A DNA stretch of 64,000 bases from Corynebacterium bovis DSM 20582 = CIP 54.80 (GCF_030408615.1 NZ_CP047187.1:1-64000), one strand, 5' to 3'. Positions 1-14,654 are shown, counted from the first letter of the stretch. Notes: generated by a model from the sequence alone, not told the origin. Numbers and translations: made by a program.

Positions 1-1869
1 ATGACCGCCCCCGACGCCGACTTCCCCGCTGTCTGGGCCCAGCTCATCTCGCGGTGGCTCGACGCCGACCCCGGCGACCCCGAGTACCCGGCGCTCGCCC
101 CGCGCGCCCGCAGCGTCCTGCGCCAGATCACGCCTGTCGTCCTCGTCAACGGCATCGCGGTGCTCACGACCCCGAACCAGATGGCGAAGAGCACCGTCGA
201 GTCGCGGCTGGCCACGGACATCAAGACCGTGCTCGGACGGGTCGTCGGCACCCCGGTGACCCTGTCGCTCAGCGTGCACCAGGAGCCGGTCGCCCCGGGG
301 GCCGACGCCGAGGTCCCCGCCGGTCACCCGGGGGATCCGGGTCCGGCCGCCCAGGGTCCCGCGCCGTCCGACCCCACCCGCCGGTCACCCGCCCACGGGT
401 CCGCGTCCGACCCGGCGCACGCCGCCGGACCCGCGCCCGCACCGGAGGTGGACACCCACCTCGACCAGCACCGTCCGGACCAGCACCGTCCGGCCCCGGG
501 GTACCCGGACACGCACCCCGACCAGCAGCGGCCCACCACCTCCGGGTACCCGGAGGCCCGTCCCGACCAGCAGCGCCCGGCGTCGCCGGGGTACGCCGAC
601 ACCCGCGCCGACCAGCCCGGTCCCGCCGCCTACGGGGACGCCCCCGCCCCGCGCACGTCCGCGACCCCGCCCCCGGCGGCGGACCCGCGCCCGCGCCAGG
701 ACCGGAACCCGGCGCCCGCGCCGTCGCCGGCCCCCCGGGAATGGCAGCGGCTCACGGCCCCGCGGTACGGGAACGTCGAGGACAGGGGGAGGGCGGCGTC
801 GAACCGGGGGATCCCGAGGCGGACCGACCCGGCGGAGACCCTCCTCAACCCGAAGTACACCTTCGAGACGTTCGTCACGGGGTCGTCGAACCAGTTCGCG
901 AACGCCGCGTGCCGGGCCGTGGCAGAGCAACCCGCCCGCGCGTACAACCCCCTGTTCATCTGGGGTGAGTCGGGGCTGGGCAAGACGCACCTGCTGCACG
1001 CGATCGGCCATTACGCGCAGGAGCTCTACCAGGGACTGCGCGTGCGGTACGTGTCCAGCGAGGAACTGACTAACGACTACATCAATTCCATCCGCGACGA
1101 GAACCGCGAGGCGTTCAAACGCCGGTACCGGAATCTCGACATGCTCATCGTCGACGACATCCAGTTCCTCCAGGGCAAGGAATCGACCCAGGAGGAGTTC
1201 TTCCACACGTTCAACGCGCTGTACCAGTCGAACAAGCAGATCGTGCTGTCGTCCGACCGGCCGCCGTGGCAGTTGACGACCCTCGAGGACCGGCTGCGCA
1301 CCCGGTTCGAGGGCGGGCTCATCACCGACGTGCAGACGCCGGAACTGGAGACCCGCATGGCGATCCTGTCGAAGAAAGCGCAGATGGAGGGCAATGAACT
1401 GCCCGACGACGTCCTCGAGCTCATCGCGAGCCGGTACGAGAACTCCATCCGCGAACTCGAGGGTGCGCTCGTCCGCGTCCTCGCGAAGGGCTCGTTGGAG
1501 GGGGTGCCGATCACGCGGGAGATCGCGGCTCTGGCACTGAAGGACCACATGCCCGAGGATTCCGACGTCGAGATCACCGCGCAGATGATCATCGAGGTCG
1601 TCACCGGGTACTTCGACCTCACCGTCGACGAGCTCGTCGGGAAAGGCAAGACCCGGAAGTTCACGAACGCCCGCCAGATCGCCATGTACCTGTGCCGCGA
1701 ACTGACCGACCTGTCGCTGCCGAAGATCGGCGCCGCATTCGGCGGACGGGACCACACGACGGCCATGCACGCCGAACGGAAGATCCGCGGGACGATCAAG
1801 GAGAACCGCAAGACCTTCGACCAGGTCCAGGAACTCACGCAGCGGATCAAGGCCCGCGCCCGCCAGTAG
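1..1869 (+). CDS. dnaA: Chromosomal replication initiator DnaA
   Basis: This 622-residue AAA+ protein binds DnaA boxes and melts the origin. The Walker A motif GESGLGKT is at residues 322-329 and Walker B (LIVDD) at about 382-386. The domain IV DNA-binding signature GRDHTTAMH is at 582-590. Between the N-terminal domain (about 1-110) and the ATPase lies a long Pro/Asp/Arg/Gln-rich linker with imperfect repeats of the type DQ(H/Q)RP..GYP at about 155-210. This makes the protein longer than the usual 450-520 residues. The window begins exactly at its ATG, so its promoter is not visible. The linker has diverged; the ATPase and domain IV are canonical. Confidence 0.98.
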
Positions 1870-2244
1870 CGCGGGAGGGGGAGCGGCCGGCGGGGGTCGG
1901 CGGGGGCCGGTGGGGGCGGGACGGCGTACGGGGCGGGGCGCCGCGGACCGGCGGACGGGAACCGGGCGGGACCCCACGAACGGGCGGAGCTCCGATCCCG
2001 TCGGGGCGGGGCACGGGTGACTGCCCGGCGCACAGGGGCGGGGCGACGTACGGGGGCCGCCGACACCACGGGTCGGGGCGGGGCACGCCGGGGGAGAGGA
2101 GTCACACCGCCGGGGAGGGACGCTCACCGGTTCCTGTCATGAGGGGTCGCACGGGTCACGACGTCCCCCTCCGCCGCCCGCGCCTCCACCGACACCCGGC
2201 CGTCGTCCCAGGTCAACGCCCCGTCACGGGGGCCGGGAACCATG

Positions 2245-2273
2245 TTCTCCACAATTCCACAGGGTTATCCACA
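2245..2273 (+). promoter_or_regulatory. Paired DnaA boxes
   Basis: TTCTCCACA (2245-2253) and TTATCCACA (2265-2273) lie 11 bp apart on the same strand, with a partial ATTCCACA between them. TTATCCACA is the classic consensus; TT(G/C)TCCACA is the usual actinobacterial form. Confidence 0.8.
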
Positions 2274-2287
2274 GGCGTGTAATTACA
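2270..2287. repeat. Origin direct repeat, copy 1
   Basis: CACAGGCGTGTAATTACA occurs here and again at 2568-2585. The 3' half TGTAATTACA is a perfect 10-bp palindrome. The copy starts inside the DnaA box at 2265-2273. Confidence 0.85.
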
Positions 2288-2432
2288 GCGGTGGAATTCG
2301 TGTGATTCGTACTCGCCCCGCCCGGACGATGCGCCCCGCCGTCGCACTGTCCGGCCCGCCGGTGCGCCGGGGCAGGCAGGGGATCCCGGGCGCACCGGAT
2401 CACACCCGCCACGCACCCCCGCGCGGCACCGG

Positions 2433-2441
2433 TTATCCACA
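2433..2441 (+). promoter_or_regulatory. DnaA box
   Basis: A perfect TTATCCACA inside the dnaA-dnaN gap. Confidence 0.8.
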
Positions 2442-2567
2442 CCCTCACGCGGGGCCGCCCACCCCGACGCGCGACTCCGGGAGACGCCACGACGGGTCCC
2501 CCGGAGGGGCACCGAGTGTTCCGCCCGGGCGGTCCGCCCGTCCGCCCCGGGGACTGTTTCAGCAGCT

Positions 2568-2585
2568 CACAGGCGTGTAATTACA
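2568..2585. repeat. Origin direct repeat, copy 2
   Basis: Exact second copy of CACAGGCGTGTAATTACA, 298 bp from the first. Here the upstream sequence is CAGCTCACAGG rather than a DnaA box, so the repeat is not simply an extension of a box. Confidence 0.85.
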
Positions 2586-2699
2586 CCGCAAAACACCAGG
2601 ACGCCGCATGGGGACAACCCCGGGGTCCGCTGTGACCCTGACGGTGGACCGAATGTGGACAGATCACGGACAGCCGAAACCATCCACAGCCGGACGTGG

Positions 2700-2708
2700 T
2701 TGTCCACA
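2700..2708 (+). promoter_or_regulatory. DnaA box, TTGTCCACA type
   Basis: TTGTCCACA matches the actinobacterial DnaA box form. It is flanked by looser boxes at 2654-2662 (reverse) and 2767-2775. Confidence 0.7.
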
Positions 2709-3043
2709 GGAGTGTCCACCCGAATCACACATGCCGCGCGAACCGCTGACCGGCCCGCACCCGGTGTCATCCACAGGATCCACAGGACCTACTGCTACTG
2801 CCGTTCTTCTCTCAAGTACTCAAACAACAGAAATAGGGGCTGTGGGTGGACCGGTTCGCCGGACCCGGCGGCCGGGCCGCGGACGCGGACCGACGGGCCG
2901 GGGATCCGGAGCGGATTTCTGTCGTTCGTCACCGGACCGGTCCGTGGACCACCGGACCCCGACGCCGACCCCCGGTGCCGTCGCCCGGTCACGGACCACG
3001 AGGGGGCCGTCGTCCCGGAATCCCACACCCCTCGCCGTACCGC

Positions 3044-3072
3044 TTCCCACCGTCCGTGGCGTGGGCTAGGGT
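3044..3072 (+). promoter_or_regulatory. Probable dnaN promoter
   Basis: TTCCCA (3044-3049), 17-bp spacer, TAGGGT (3067-3072). The -10 fits the loose corynebacterial TANNNT pattern. It would give a leader of about 265 nt before dnaN. Weak by sequence alone. Confidence 0.4.
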
Positions 3073-3344
3073 GTAATTCCACGAACCTCGAGACGCACCG
3101 GAGGCGTGTCGCAGCGGTCGAACGACCGGCCGCCGGTGTAAGCGACAGGACCCGGTCCGCCGGGACGACCGGGCGTCGAGGATCCGGTGACAGTGCAGGT
3201 CAACAGCTGTTTCCGGCTCCTCCCGCCCGAGGTCCCGGCCCGGTGCCCTCCCGGGCGTCACGGCGGATCCCCGTCCTCCGTGCCGCGGACGGCACCGCTC
3301 CCGGGGGAATGACAGACGACGGACGATCGACGAAGGACAACTGC

Positions 3345-4535
3345 GTGAGCATGGAACAGCAGGTCGTGAGCTTCACGGTGGCGAAGGACGACTTCGCCTC
3401 GGCCCTGGCGTGGGTCGCCCGGAGCCTCCCGTCGAAACCCACCCAGCCGATCCTCCGCGGCGTGCTCATCGACGCCGACGACAACGGACTGCAGCTCTCC
3501 GGGTTCGACCGCGAGGTCTCGACCCGGGTGCGGATCTCCGCCGAGGTCTCGGAGCCGGGACGGATCCTCGTGGCGGGCAAGCTCGCCTCGGACATCATCG
3601 GCTCCCTTCCCGCGAAGCCGATCAACATCGACTACGACGGCACGAAGGTCCTTGTGACCTGCGGAAGCTCCCGGTTCGAGCTCCCGGCGATGACGATCGA
3701 CGACTACCCCGTGCTCCCGGACCTGCCCGAGGTCACCGGCACGATCGACCCGTCGCTGTTCAGCGAGGCCATCAGCCAGGTCGCGGTCGCGGCCGGCCGG
3801 GACGACACTCTGCCGATGCTCACGGGCATCCGCATGGAGATCGACGGCGAACATGTCGTTCTCGCCGCGACGGACCGTTTCCGGCTCGCGGTGCGGACCT
3901 TCGACTGGACCCCGGCGCAGGCCGACGCGACCGCCGAGCTGCTCATCCCCGCGCGCACCCTCGCCGACACCGCCCGGACGCTGGACAACAACACCGGTGA
4001 GCCGGTCGAGATCGCGGTCGGGACCGGGGAATCCATCGGCCGCGACGGCATGCTCGGCATCTCCACCGAGACCCGCCACACCACGACTCGGCTGCTCGAC
4101 GCGGACTTCCCGAAGTTCCGTCCGCTCCTGCCGAAGGAGCACACCGCGGTGGCGAGCGTCGAGATCTCCCCCCTCCAGGACGCGATCCGGCGCGTGTCCC
4201 TCGTCGCCGAGCGGAACTCCCAGATCCGGATGCAGTTCGAGGAGGGGTCGGTGACGCTGTCCGCCGGCGGGAGCGACGTCGGCTCCGCCGAGGAGAAGCT
4301 GCCCTGCACCTTCTCCGGGGAGCCGCTGCTCATCGCGTTCAACCCCGGCTACCTCAAGGAGGGGCTGGCGGCCGTCCACACGGAGAAGGTCGTCTTCGGC
4401 TTCACGCAGCCGTCCCGGCCGGCGATCATGGTCCCCGAGCCGGAGTCCCTGCCGGAGCAGTCCGCCGAGGGGACCTTCCCGACGCCGGAGACGGACTTCA
4501 CGTACCTGCTCATGCCAGTGCGACTGCCGGGCTGA
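3345..4535 (+). CDS. dnaN: DNA polymerase III beta sliding clamp
   Basis: The protein (396 residues) is the ring-shaped processivity clamp of the replicative polymerase. Typical clamp sequence is seen at the start ([20 protein letters not shown]) and at the C-terminus ([10 protein letters not shown], the canonical end of DnaN). I chose GTG 3345 because GAAGGA (3332-3337) lies 7 nt upstream; ATG 3351, two codons in, would have poor spacing. The reading frame stays open far upstream into oriC, but that part has no clamp similarity. recF starts 7 bp downstream, so the two are probably co-transcribed. Confidence 0.95.
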   Translation: MSMEQQVVSFTVAKDDFASALAWVARSLPSKPTQPILRGVLIDADDNGLQLSGFDREVSTRVRISAEVSEPGRILVAGKLASDIIGSLPAKPINIDYDGTKVLVTCGSSRFELPAMTIDDYPVLPDLPEVTGTIDPSLFSEAISQVAVAAGRDDTLPMLTGIRMEIDGEHVVLAATDRFRLAVRTFDWTPAQADATAELLIPARTLADTARTLDNNTGEPVEIAVGTGESIGRDGMLGISTETRHTTTRLLDADFPKFRPLLPKEHTAVASVEISPLQDAIRRVSLVAERNSQIRMQFEEGSVTLSAGGSDVGSAEEKLPCTFSGEPLLIAFNPGYLKEGLAAVHTEKVVFGFTQPSRPAIMVPEPESLPEQSAEGTFPTPETDFTYLLMPVRLPG

Positions 4536-4542
4536 TGCCCGG

Positions 4543-5886
4543 ATGTTCGTTCGCTCGCTGCGGTTGAGCGACTTCCGGTCCTGGAGATCGCTCGACCTCG
4601 ACCTCACACCGGGGGTCACCGTGTTCTCCGGACCCAACGGTCACGGCAAGACCAACATCGTCGAGGCACTCGGCTACCTCGCGCACCTCAGCTCCCACCG
4701 GGTGAACCAGGACTCCGCGCTGGTCAGGGACGGTCAACGCCAGGCCGTGCTCTCCGCCACAGCGGTGAACCACGGTCGGGAGCTCACCGCGCACCTCGTC
4801 GTCAAGGCCCACGGGACGAACTCCGCGGCGGTGAACCGCACGGCCTGCCGCAGCCCCCGGGACCTGCTCGGCATCGTCCGGACCACCCTGTTCGCACCCG
4901 AGGACCTCGCGCTCGTCCGCGGTGAACCGGAGCAGCGGCGGGCGTTCCTCGACGAGATCACCGTCGCCCGCTACCCGCGGCTCGGCGGGGTCCGGGCGGA
5001 CTACGACCGCGCGCTCCGGCAACGCAACGCGCTGCTCCGCCGGTCGTCGATGGCGCTGCGCAGCGGGTACATGACCGAGGACGGGGAGGCCGCGCTGGCC
5101 ACGCTCGACGTGTGGGACGCGCAACTCGCACGCCTCGGCGGGCAGATCATGTCCGCGCGCATGCAGGTCGTGCACGACATCAGCCCCCACGTCGCCGCGA
5201 CGTACCAGCGCATCGCCCCCGAGTCCCGGCCGGCGCACCTGGCTTACACGTCCACGGTCGACGACGCGCTCGCCGACCTGGGGATCATGCTCGGATCGTC
5301 CGCACCCGACCGGGAACCGGCGCTGGTCACCCCGGAGATCGCGGAGGCGACGCTCCTCGGGCGGTTCGCGGAGCGCCGGGACCGGGAGATCGAACGGGGG
5401 ACGACGCTCACCGGGCCGCACCGGGACGACGTCGTGCTCATGCTCGGCGACCGGCCGGCGAAGGGTTTCGCCAGTCACGGCGAGTCGTGGTCCTACGCCC
5501 TGACGCTGCGGCTGGCCGCGTTCCAGCTGCACCGGGCCGACGGGACGGAGCCCGTCGTCATTCTCGACGACGTCTTCGCCGAACTGGACCGGGCACGGCG
5601 GCGCCACCTGGTGGAACTCGCCGCGGAGGCGGAGCAGGTGCTCATCACCGCCGCCGTCGACGAGGACATCCCCGATGAGCTGCGGGCGATCGCGACGTTC
5701 CACCCGGTGCGCGCGCGGGTCACCGCGGACGGGCGGATCTCCGAGATCGACCCGGAGGAGGGCCCCGCGGAGGGACTTGCCGAGGGTCCGGCGGAGCGGC
5801 CGGGCGGAACTGACGGAACCGACGGCGAACGCGGTGCCGACGGGACAACGGGTACAGCGGGGAAGGAGGCCGACGATGACGCATGA
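4543..5886 (+). CDS. recF: DNA replication and repair protein RecF
   Basis: An SMC-like ATPase that loads RecA at single-strand gaps. Walker A GPNGHGKT is at residues 30-37, the TLTGPHRDD motif lies in the C-terminal half, and Walker B is [12 protein letters not shown]. At 447 residues it is longer than most RecF. The excess is a low-complexity tail rich in Gly, Glu and Asp (about the last 50 residues), with repeats of the type [12 protein letters not shown]. The gene overlaps dciA by 11 nt, the conserved dnaN-recF-dciA arrangement. Confidence 0.95.
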   Translation: MFVRSLRLSDFRSWRSLDLDLTPGVTVFSGPNGHGKTNIVEALGYLAHLSSHRVNQDSALVRDGQRQAVLSATAVNHGRELTAHLVVKAHGTNSAAVNRTACRSPRDLLGIVRTTLFAPEDLALVRGEPEQRRAFLDEITVARYPRLGGVRADYDRALRQRNALLRRSSMALRSGYMTEDGEAALATLDVWDAQLARLGGQIMSARMQVVHDISPHVAATYQRIAPESRPAHLAYTSTVDDALADLGIMLGSSAPDREPALVTPEIAEATLLGRFAERRDREIERGTTLTGPHRDDVVLMLGDRPAKGFASHGESWSYALTLRLAAFQLHRADGTEPVVILDDVFAELDRARRRHLVELAAEAEQVLITAAVDEDIPDELRAIATFHPVRARVTADGRISEIDPEEGPAEGLAEGPAERPGGTDGTDGERGADGTTGTAGKEADDDA

Positions 5887-6577
5887 CGGTGATGATGCGG
5901 GCACCCCGCGTGGGGACGCGGACCGGCCGACACCGCCGGCGACCGGGGATGTCCCGGCGGCGGAGTCGGATCCGATCGCGCAGGCCATGGCCCAGATCCG
6001 GCGGCTCCGCGCCCGCGAGGCCGGTGCCCGTGGCGCCGACGGGAACGGCAATGGCGGACCGGGCGGTGTCCCGGGGATGACCGGTGGCGCGGCCGGGGCG
6101 ACCGACCGCGATGGTTTCACGTGGAACACCGGCGGGCCGACCGGGGGTGCCCGCCGCCGGGGTCGGCGACCCGCGCGGATGAAGACCCGGTTCGACGGGC
6201 GCCTGGACCGGAGTTACCGCGACCCCGGATCCTTCAGTGACCTCGTTCAACGGGAGATCCGGAGGCGTGGGTGGGGCAAGCGCGTCGCCGCCGGGACCCT
6301 GCAGAACCACTGGGAGGAGATCGTCGGACCCACCATCGCCAGTCACACGACGATCGTCATGTACAAGGAGGAGGAGAAGCAGCTCCACATCGAGTGCGAC
6401 TCCACCGCGTGGGCCACGAATCTGCGGTACATGCAGCGCACCGTGCTGCAGACGATCGCGCAGCGGATCGGGCCGGACATCGTGGCGCAGCTGAAGATCT
6501 ACGGTCCGCGACCGCCGAGCTGGCGGCACGGGAAGTTCCACGTGTCCGGGCGGGGGCCGCGGGACACGTACGGGTGA
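5876..6577 (+). CDS. dciA: DciA-family replicative helicase operator (DUF721)
   Basis: A 233-residue protein with the DUF721 domain in its C-terminal half (about residues 110-215: [36 protein letters not shown]). DciA proteins help load or operate the replicative helicase in bacteria without DnaC. The N-terminal 100 residues are disordered and Gly/Arg-rich. ATG 5876 has a strong GGAAGGAGG (5861-5869) at 6 nt and overlaps recF. A parS-like site (6114-6127) is embedded in the coding sequence. Confidence 0.9.
   Translation: MTHDGDDAGTPRGDADRPTPPATGDVPAAESDPIAQAMAQIRRLRAREAGARGADGNGNGGPGGVPGMTGGAAGATDRDGFTWNTGGPTGGARRRGRRPARMKTRFDGRLDRSYRDPGSFSDLVQREIRRRGWGKRVAAGTLQNHWEEIVGPTIASHTTIVMYKEEEKQLHIECDSTAWATNLRYMQRTVLQTIAQRIGPDIVAQLKIYGPRPPSWRHGKFHVSGRGPRDTYG
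6114..6127. promoter_or_regulatory. parS: parS-like ParB binding site in dciA
   Basis: GTTTCACGTGGAAC differs at one base from the parS core GTTTCACGTGAAAC. The position close to oriC agrees with known parS clustering. Two perfect cores lie 3.7 kb downstream. Confidence 0.75.
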
Positions 6578-6652
6578 CGGCCCGCCGCGGCGTGCCGCGG
6601 GCCGACCGCGGGCGTCGACGGGTGCGGCCGCCGGCGCGCCCGGGGGCGGTGA

Positions 6653-8778
<2,126 letters not shown>

Positions 8779-8779
<1 letters not shown>

Positions 8780-9714
8780 TGACGGACCGCGAGGACACGA
8801 CCGGGCCGGTCATGACCGTCACCCGCGTGACCCTGCCGGATGCGTCCGTCACCCCGGTGCAGTGCTTCGCGCCGGAGGACGACGCCACCCGAACCTCCCG
8901 GCCGCTGGTCATGATCTGGCCGGGGCTGGGCGTCGGCGGGCGGTACTACCGCCCCATCGCCCGCTACCTCGCGGAGCGGGGGATGCCCGTCGCCATCGGT
9001 GAGCTGCGGGGCCAGGGGGCCAGCACGGCCGTCGCCTCGCGACGCCACCGGTGGGGCTACCACCACCTGGCCTCCGAGGACTACCCGATGGAGATTTGGG
9101 CGGCGAAGGCTGAACTCGGTCTGCCCGCCGACCACCCGACGGTCCTGCTCACGCACTCGATGGGCGGCCAGGTCGGCGGCATCTTCCTCTCCCGCCCGGA
9201 AGCCCGCGAGCTCAACGTGCGGGGCATGATGGGCGTCGGTTCCGGCACCCCGTGGTACCGCACCTTCAGCGGCTCGGCGCGGATCAAGTTCCTCCTCGGC
9301 TCCCAGTTCATGGGCGCGTACTCGCAGATCACCGGCCGGTGGACGGACGGCCCGCTCGACGTCATCGGCTACGGACGCCAGTCCGGGATGCACCTCGCCG
9401 AGTGGGCGAAACTCGCCCGCACGAATTCCCTCGAGGGACTGCACGACGCGGACCGGAACTACGTCCTCGCCATGCGCGCGACTACGGTCCCAGTCCTGCT
9501 CACGCGGTTCCGGAACGACGAGGACTGCACGTGGGCGTCCGCCGAGAAGTACGGCCGCCTGCTGCCGAAGACCTTCGCGCGGGTCGAGGAGCTCGACGGC
9601 GACCTCGGCCACAACCGCTGGGCGCGGGACCCGCAGATCGTCGGCGACCGGCTCATCCGCTTCTGCGCCCAGATCGACGAGGGCGCCGCGGCCCGGGAGC
9701 GGAACGGCCGCTGA
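8779..9714 (+). CDS. Alpha/beta hydrolase (serine hydrolase)
   Basis: A 311-residue alpha/beta-hydrolase-fold protein. The nucleophile elbow is THSMGG with Ser at residue 127. An oxyanion-type WPGLGVGGRYY lies early, and a late DLGHNRW supplies the likely catalytic His. No signal peptide is seen. ATG 8779 overlaps the gyrB stop, implying translational coupling; a GTG one codon earlier is possible. The substrate cannot be told from sequence; a lipid or ester is a fair guess. Confidence 0.85.
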
Positions 9715-9779
9715 CCTCGCCGGTGCATCCGGCTGACGGCATGAGCGCCTTCGGCTGATGTCGGGGCGTATGGGGGAGG

Positions 9780-9793
9780 GTTTCACGTGAAAC
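9780..9793. promoter_or_regulatory. parS: parS site 1 of a tandem pair
   Basis: GTTTCACGTGAAAC, a perfect parS core palindrome, in the 169-bp gap between two convergent genes. ParB binds such sites to organise the origin for segregation. Confidence 0.93.
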
Positions 9794-9814
9794 GCCGGCA
9801 GCGCGCGGGGCGCG

Positions 9815-9828
9815 GTTTCACGTGAAAC
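9815..9828. promoter_or_regulatory. parS: parS site 2 of a tandem pair
   Basis: A second perfect GTTTCACGTGAAAC, 21 bp after the first, followed by A as in the 16-bp consensus. Confidence 0.93.
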
Positions 9829-9883
9829 ATTGTCGGGACCCCGGGGAGAGCTCGGGGTCCTGGGCCGGGCTACGGCCGCGCCG

Positions 9884-10132
9884 TCAGTCGCGGTCGAGGA
9901 GGGCGACGACGACCTCAGCGAACAACGCATTGTGCGTCACGAGCGGCTGCATCCGCCGGACCGTCTCGACGACATCCGCGCGGCGCTGCTCGACCGTCCC
10001 GTGGACCGGGATGCCGTCGACGGTGCAGTGCGTCACCGCGGCGACGGCCGACAGCGCGGAGAGCGAACGAATGCGCGTGTGCACGGCGTCGCACACCTCG
10101 TCGGCGATGACGAGAAGATCGGTGGTGTCCAT
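9884..10132 (-). CDS. Small Doc/Fic-like toxin remnant or orphan partner
   Basis: An 82-residue protein beginning MDTTDLLVIADEV. It starts 20 bp after the stop of a ribbon-helix-helix antitoxin-like gene, the usual place for the toxin. The second half (about residues 47-82) loosely resembles the end of Doc-type Fic domains. However, where Doc has HxFxDGNKR this protein has LVTHNALFAE, so the AMP/phosphate-transfer motif is absent, and the protein is shorter than Doc (about 125). Either a decayed toxin or a different small protein. Confidence 0.45.
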   Translation of the reverse strand: MDTTDLLVIADEVCDAVHTRIRSLSALSAVAAVTHCTVDGIPVHGTVEQRRADVVETVRRMQPLVTHNALFAEVVVALLDRD

Positions 10133-10152
10133 GAGTCGTCGATCCCCGCAGG

Positions 10153-10362
10153 TCAGCGCTCGCGCCGGACCCTGTTGTCCGCCGCGCGGTAGCCGGCGAC
10201 CTCCGCGCGGGCGAGGGTGCGCAGCTCAGCGCTGCGGACGGTCCGCGCCGCGCGGTCGACGATCGCCCGGACCGCGGCCTCCTGCTTCGAGACACCCTGG
10301 GCCTCGGCGAGCAGGGTGAGGGCGGCGTCCTGGTCGGGGGTCAGGCGGAGGGTCATGGCCAT
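10153..10362 (-). CDS. Ribbon-helix-helix (CopG-like) antitoxin
   Basis: A 69-residue protein starting MAMTLRLTPDQDAALTLLAE, the beta-strand plus helix layout of CopG/RHH antitoxins. VSKQEAAVRAIVDRA forms the second helix. ATG 10362 has GGAAAGGA 8 nt upstream on the minus strand. Such antitoxins repress their own operon and neutralise the downstream toxin. The frame stays open upstream through a tandem repeat, but that part is not RHH-like. Confidence 0.7.
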   Translation of the reverse strand: MAMTLRLTPDQDAALTLLAEAQGVSKQEAAVRAIVDRAARTVRSAELRTLARAEVAGYRAADNRVRRER

Positions 10363-10400
10363 GGGGAGGGTCCTTTCCGGTGTCCCGGGTCGGCGGGGGG

Positions 10401-10496
10401 GTGCGCTGGGTCGTTGGGGAGGGTGTGCGCTGGGTCGTTGGGGAGGGTGTGCGCTGGGTCGTTGGGGAGGGTGTGCGCTGGGTCGTTGGGGCGGGT
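10401..10496. repeat. Four-copy 24-bp tandem repeat
   Basis: Units start at 10401, 10425, 10449 and 10473 with the core GTGCGCTGGGTCGTTGGGG. The copies are nearly identical, so recent expansion is likely. It lies just upstream of the antitoxin gene start. Confidence 0.9.
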
Positions 10497-10632
10497 GTGC
10501 GCCGGCTCGGCGGGGCGGATGCCCGGGAGCCGCCGGACCCGTGGAGACGTGGAGGCGCGGGGACGCCCCCGGAGTGGTACCAGAGTGATACCACACCCGG
10601 GTGGGGGAACGCCGGAACGGGCCCCTGACAGC

Positions 10633-10638
10633 TAGAAT
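10633..10638 (+). promoter_or_regulatory. Probable gyrA promoter -10
   Basis: TAGAAT in an otherwise GC-rich gap, 213 bp before gyrA. No convincing -35. Confidence 0.4.
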
Positions 10639-10851
10639 GGACGGGTCTGACAGTCCGCGCGTCAGGACCGGCCCCCGTGGGCGGACCTGCGGGCACAGCG
10701 TCGTGACCTCCGGTCATCGACCGGCCCGGGACCGGCGCCGGGCGCACCCCGACGGCGGCGACGACCCGCCACCGGGGCCGCCCGCCGGCCCCGGCCACCG
10801 GCGGCCACGCGGACCGTCCCAGGGACACCCGATCAGAAAGGTTCGCACCAC

Positions 10852-13376
<2,525 letters not shown>

Positions 13377-13377
<1 letters not shown>

Positions 13378-14099
13378 TGAGCACCCGGCCCGACGTGGGC
13401 CAGGGTGGTCACGGTGGTCACGGTGGTCAGGGTGGTCACGGCGGCGCGGCTGACGGCGGCGCCGGCGGTGTCGCCGGGACCGGCGGTACGGCTGACGGTG
13501 GCGCCGGCGACGTGACCACCGCCGCCACCTCCGGCACGGTCGTGACACGCATGCGTGAGATCCGGCGGGTCTCGCCGTGGAGCGCCCTGCGGATGGGTTT
13601 CGCCTTGTCGGTGTGCCTGTTCGCGGTGTGGTTCATCGCCGCGGTGCTCGTGTTCATCCTCATGTCTGTCACGGGTGTGTGGGACAGGTTCAACGGCATC
13701 CTCGGGGACGTCACCGGCTTCGGCGACATCGGGGTGGCGGCTGTCCTCGGCGCCGTCATCGCGGTCGGGGTGTTCGAGGTCATCGTGTTCACCGTCCTCG
13801 CGCCCGTCGTGGCCGTCATCTACAACGCCTGTGCCGAGATCGTCGGCGGGCTGCGGGTCGAGGTCGCCACGGGTGTCGACGACGCCCTCAGCGGCGACGC
13901 CGTCCCCGCCGCCGCCGACCGGGACGCGGCCGGTGACGTGGCGGAGACCGGTGCGGACGACGCTGCGAATGGTGTCGCGAACGGTGCCGCCGACAACGCT
14001 GCCCAGACCGGCGCGGACACGGATGCCGACGACGCCGCGTGGGGCCGTCCGACCGGCGGCGACGACGCGAGCGGAGCCGGCACCGACACCGCACGGTGA
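13377..14099 (+). CDS. DUF3566 two-TM membrane protein
   Basis: A 240-residue membrane protein of the family that follows gyrA in Mycobacteriales. The core VVTRMREIRRVSPWSALRMG leads into TM1 (about 75-98), and TM2 is at about 118-145, followed by PVVAVIYNACAEIVGGL. The N-terminus (1-50) is Gly/His repeats from a short DNA tandem repeat, and the C-terminus is Ala/Asp-rich and probably disordered. It overlaps gyrA by one base. The function of the family is not established; it may act near division or envelope complexes. Confidence 0.85.
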
Positions 14100-14160
14100 C
14101 GGTCGGCGCCCGCCCGCGGCGTCGGCCCCGCGGTGGCGGGGTGGTGGGTCGCGGGAGGGT

Positions 14161-14173
14161 GGCGTCGTCCCCC
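14161..14173 (+). repeat. GGCGTCGTCCCCC 13-mer, intergenic
   Basis: Perfect copy of an over-represented 13-mer, followed by TC, in the gap between the DUF3566 gene and tRNA-Ile. Confidence 0.8.
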
Positions 14174-14245
14174 TCACCGGTGACTCCCGCCGGCCCTCCG
14201 GGAGGGCTCTGCCGGAACCCTCGAATTGCCCCCTGACCAGCTGGT

Positions 14246-14274
14246 TTGTGGAAATTCCGGGGGGTCGGTAGAGT
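14246..14274 (+). promoter_or_regulatory. Promoter of the tRNA-Ile/tRNA-Ala operon
   Basis: TTGTGG (14246-14251), 17-bp spacer, TAGAGT (14269-14274). Expected start of transcription is about 7 nt further, just before tRNA-Ile at 14290. Confidence 0.75.
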
Positions 14275-14289
14275 TCATCCGTGTTCGAC

Positions 14290-14366
14290 GGGCCTATAGC
14301 TCAGGCGGTTAGAGCGCTTCGCTGATAACGAAGAGGTCGGAGGTTCAAGTCCTCCTAGGCCCACCA
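14290..14366 (+). tRNA. tRNA-Ile(GAT)
   Basis: 77 nt including an encoded CCA. Acceptor arms GGGCCTA/TAGGCCC pair perfectly. The anticodon loop gives GAT, and the T-arm GGAGGTTCAAGTCCTCC is intact. Confidence 0.97.
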
Positions 14367-14375
14367 ACGGACTTT

Positions 14376-14451
14376 GGGGCTATAGCTCAATTGGTAGAGC
14401 ACCTGCTTTGCAAGCAGGAGGTCAGGGGTTCGATTCCCCTTAGCTCCACCA
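14376..14451 (+). tRNA. tRNA-Ala(TGC)
   Basis: 76 nt with encoded CCA. Anticodon stem CCTGC/GCAGG encloses TTTGCAA, giving TGC. It lies 9 bp after tRNA-Ile, the common Ile-Ala pair after gyrA in actinobacteria. Confidence 0.97.
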
Positions 14452-14469
14452 GAGTTCCAACGTCCACAG

Positions 14470-14503
14470 ACCGCCCCCCGGGATCCCGGGGGGCGGTTTT
14501 GTT
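14470..14503 (+). terminator. Rho-independent terminator after tRNA-Ala
   Basis: A perfect 28-bp GC palindrome (14470-14497, centred on GGATCC) is followed by a T run at 14497-14500. It ends the tRNA operon. Confidence 0.9.
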
Positions 14504-14654
14504 GTCGCGGTGGGGGCATGGGGCGGTGATGTGCGCGGGGATGCCGGCGGTGGCGGGGAGACGGGATGCGTGTGGGTGCCGTGTGCGTGTGTCGGCGCGC
14601 GTGGAGGTTCGTGACTGGCAGCTGGAGGTCACAATCGTCGCCGGGATGGTGGTG

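Larger units (their letters stand above)
1870..3344. other. oriC: oriC region between dnaA and dnaN
   Basis: This 1.48-kb gap has no convincing gene. It holds DnaA boxes TTATCCACA at 2265-2273 and 2433-2441, and the actinobacterial variants TTCTCCACA at 2245-2253 and TTGTCCACA at 2700-2708. One-mismatch forms are TCATCCACA at 2767-2775 and, reversed, TGTGGACAG at 2654-2662. An AT-rich patch at about 2805-2840 stands out from the GC-rich background and could be the unwinding element. An 18-bp direct repeat containing a palindrome occurs twice (listed separately). The position next to dnaA and the box cluster are what define oriC; the exact unwinding site is inference. Confidence 0.9.
10363..10851. 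other. Intergenic region before gyrA: tandem repeat and promoter
   Basis: This 489-bp divergent gap holds a four-copy 24-bp tandem repeat (10401-10496) and a -10-like TAGAAT (10633-10638). No other gene is convincing. The rest is GC-rich without clear structure. Confidence 0.7.
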
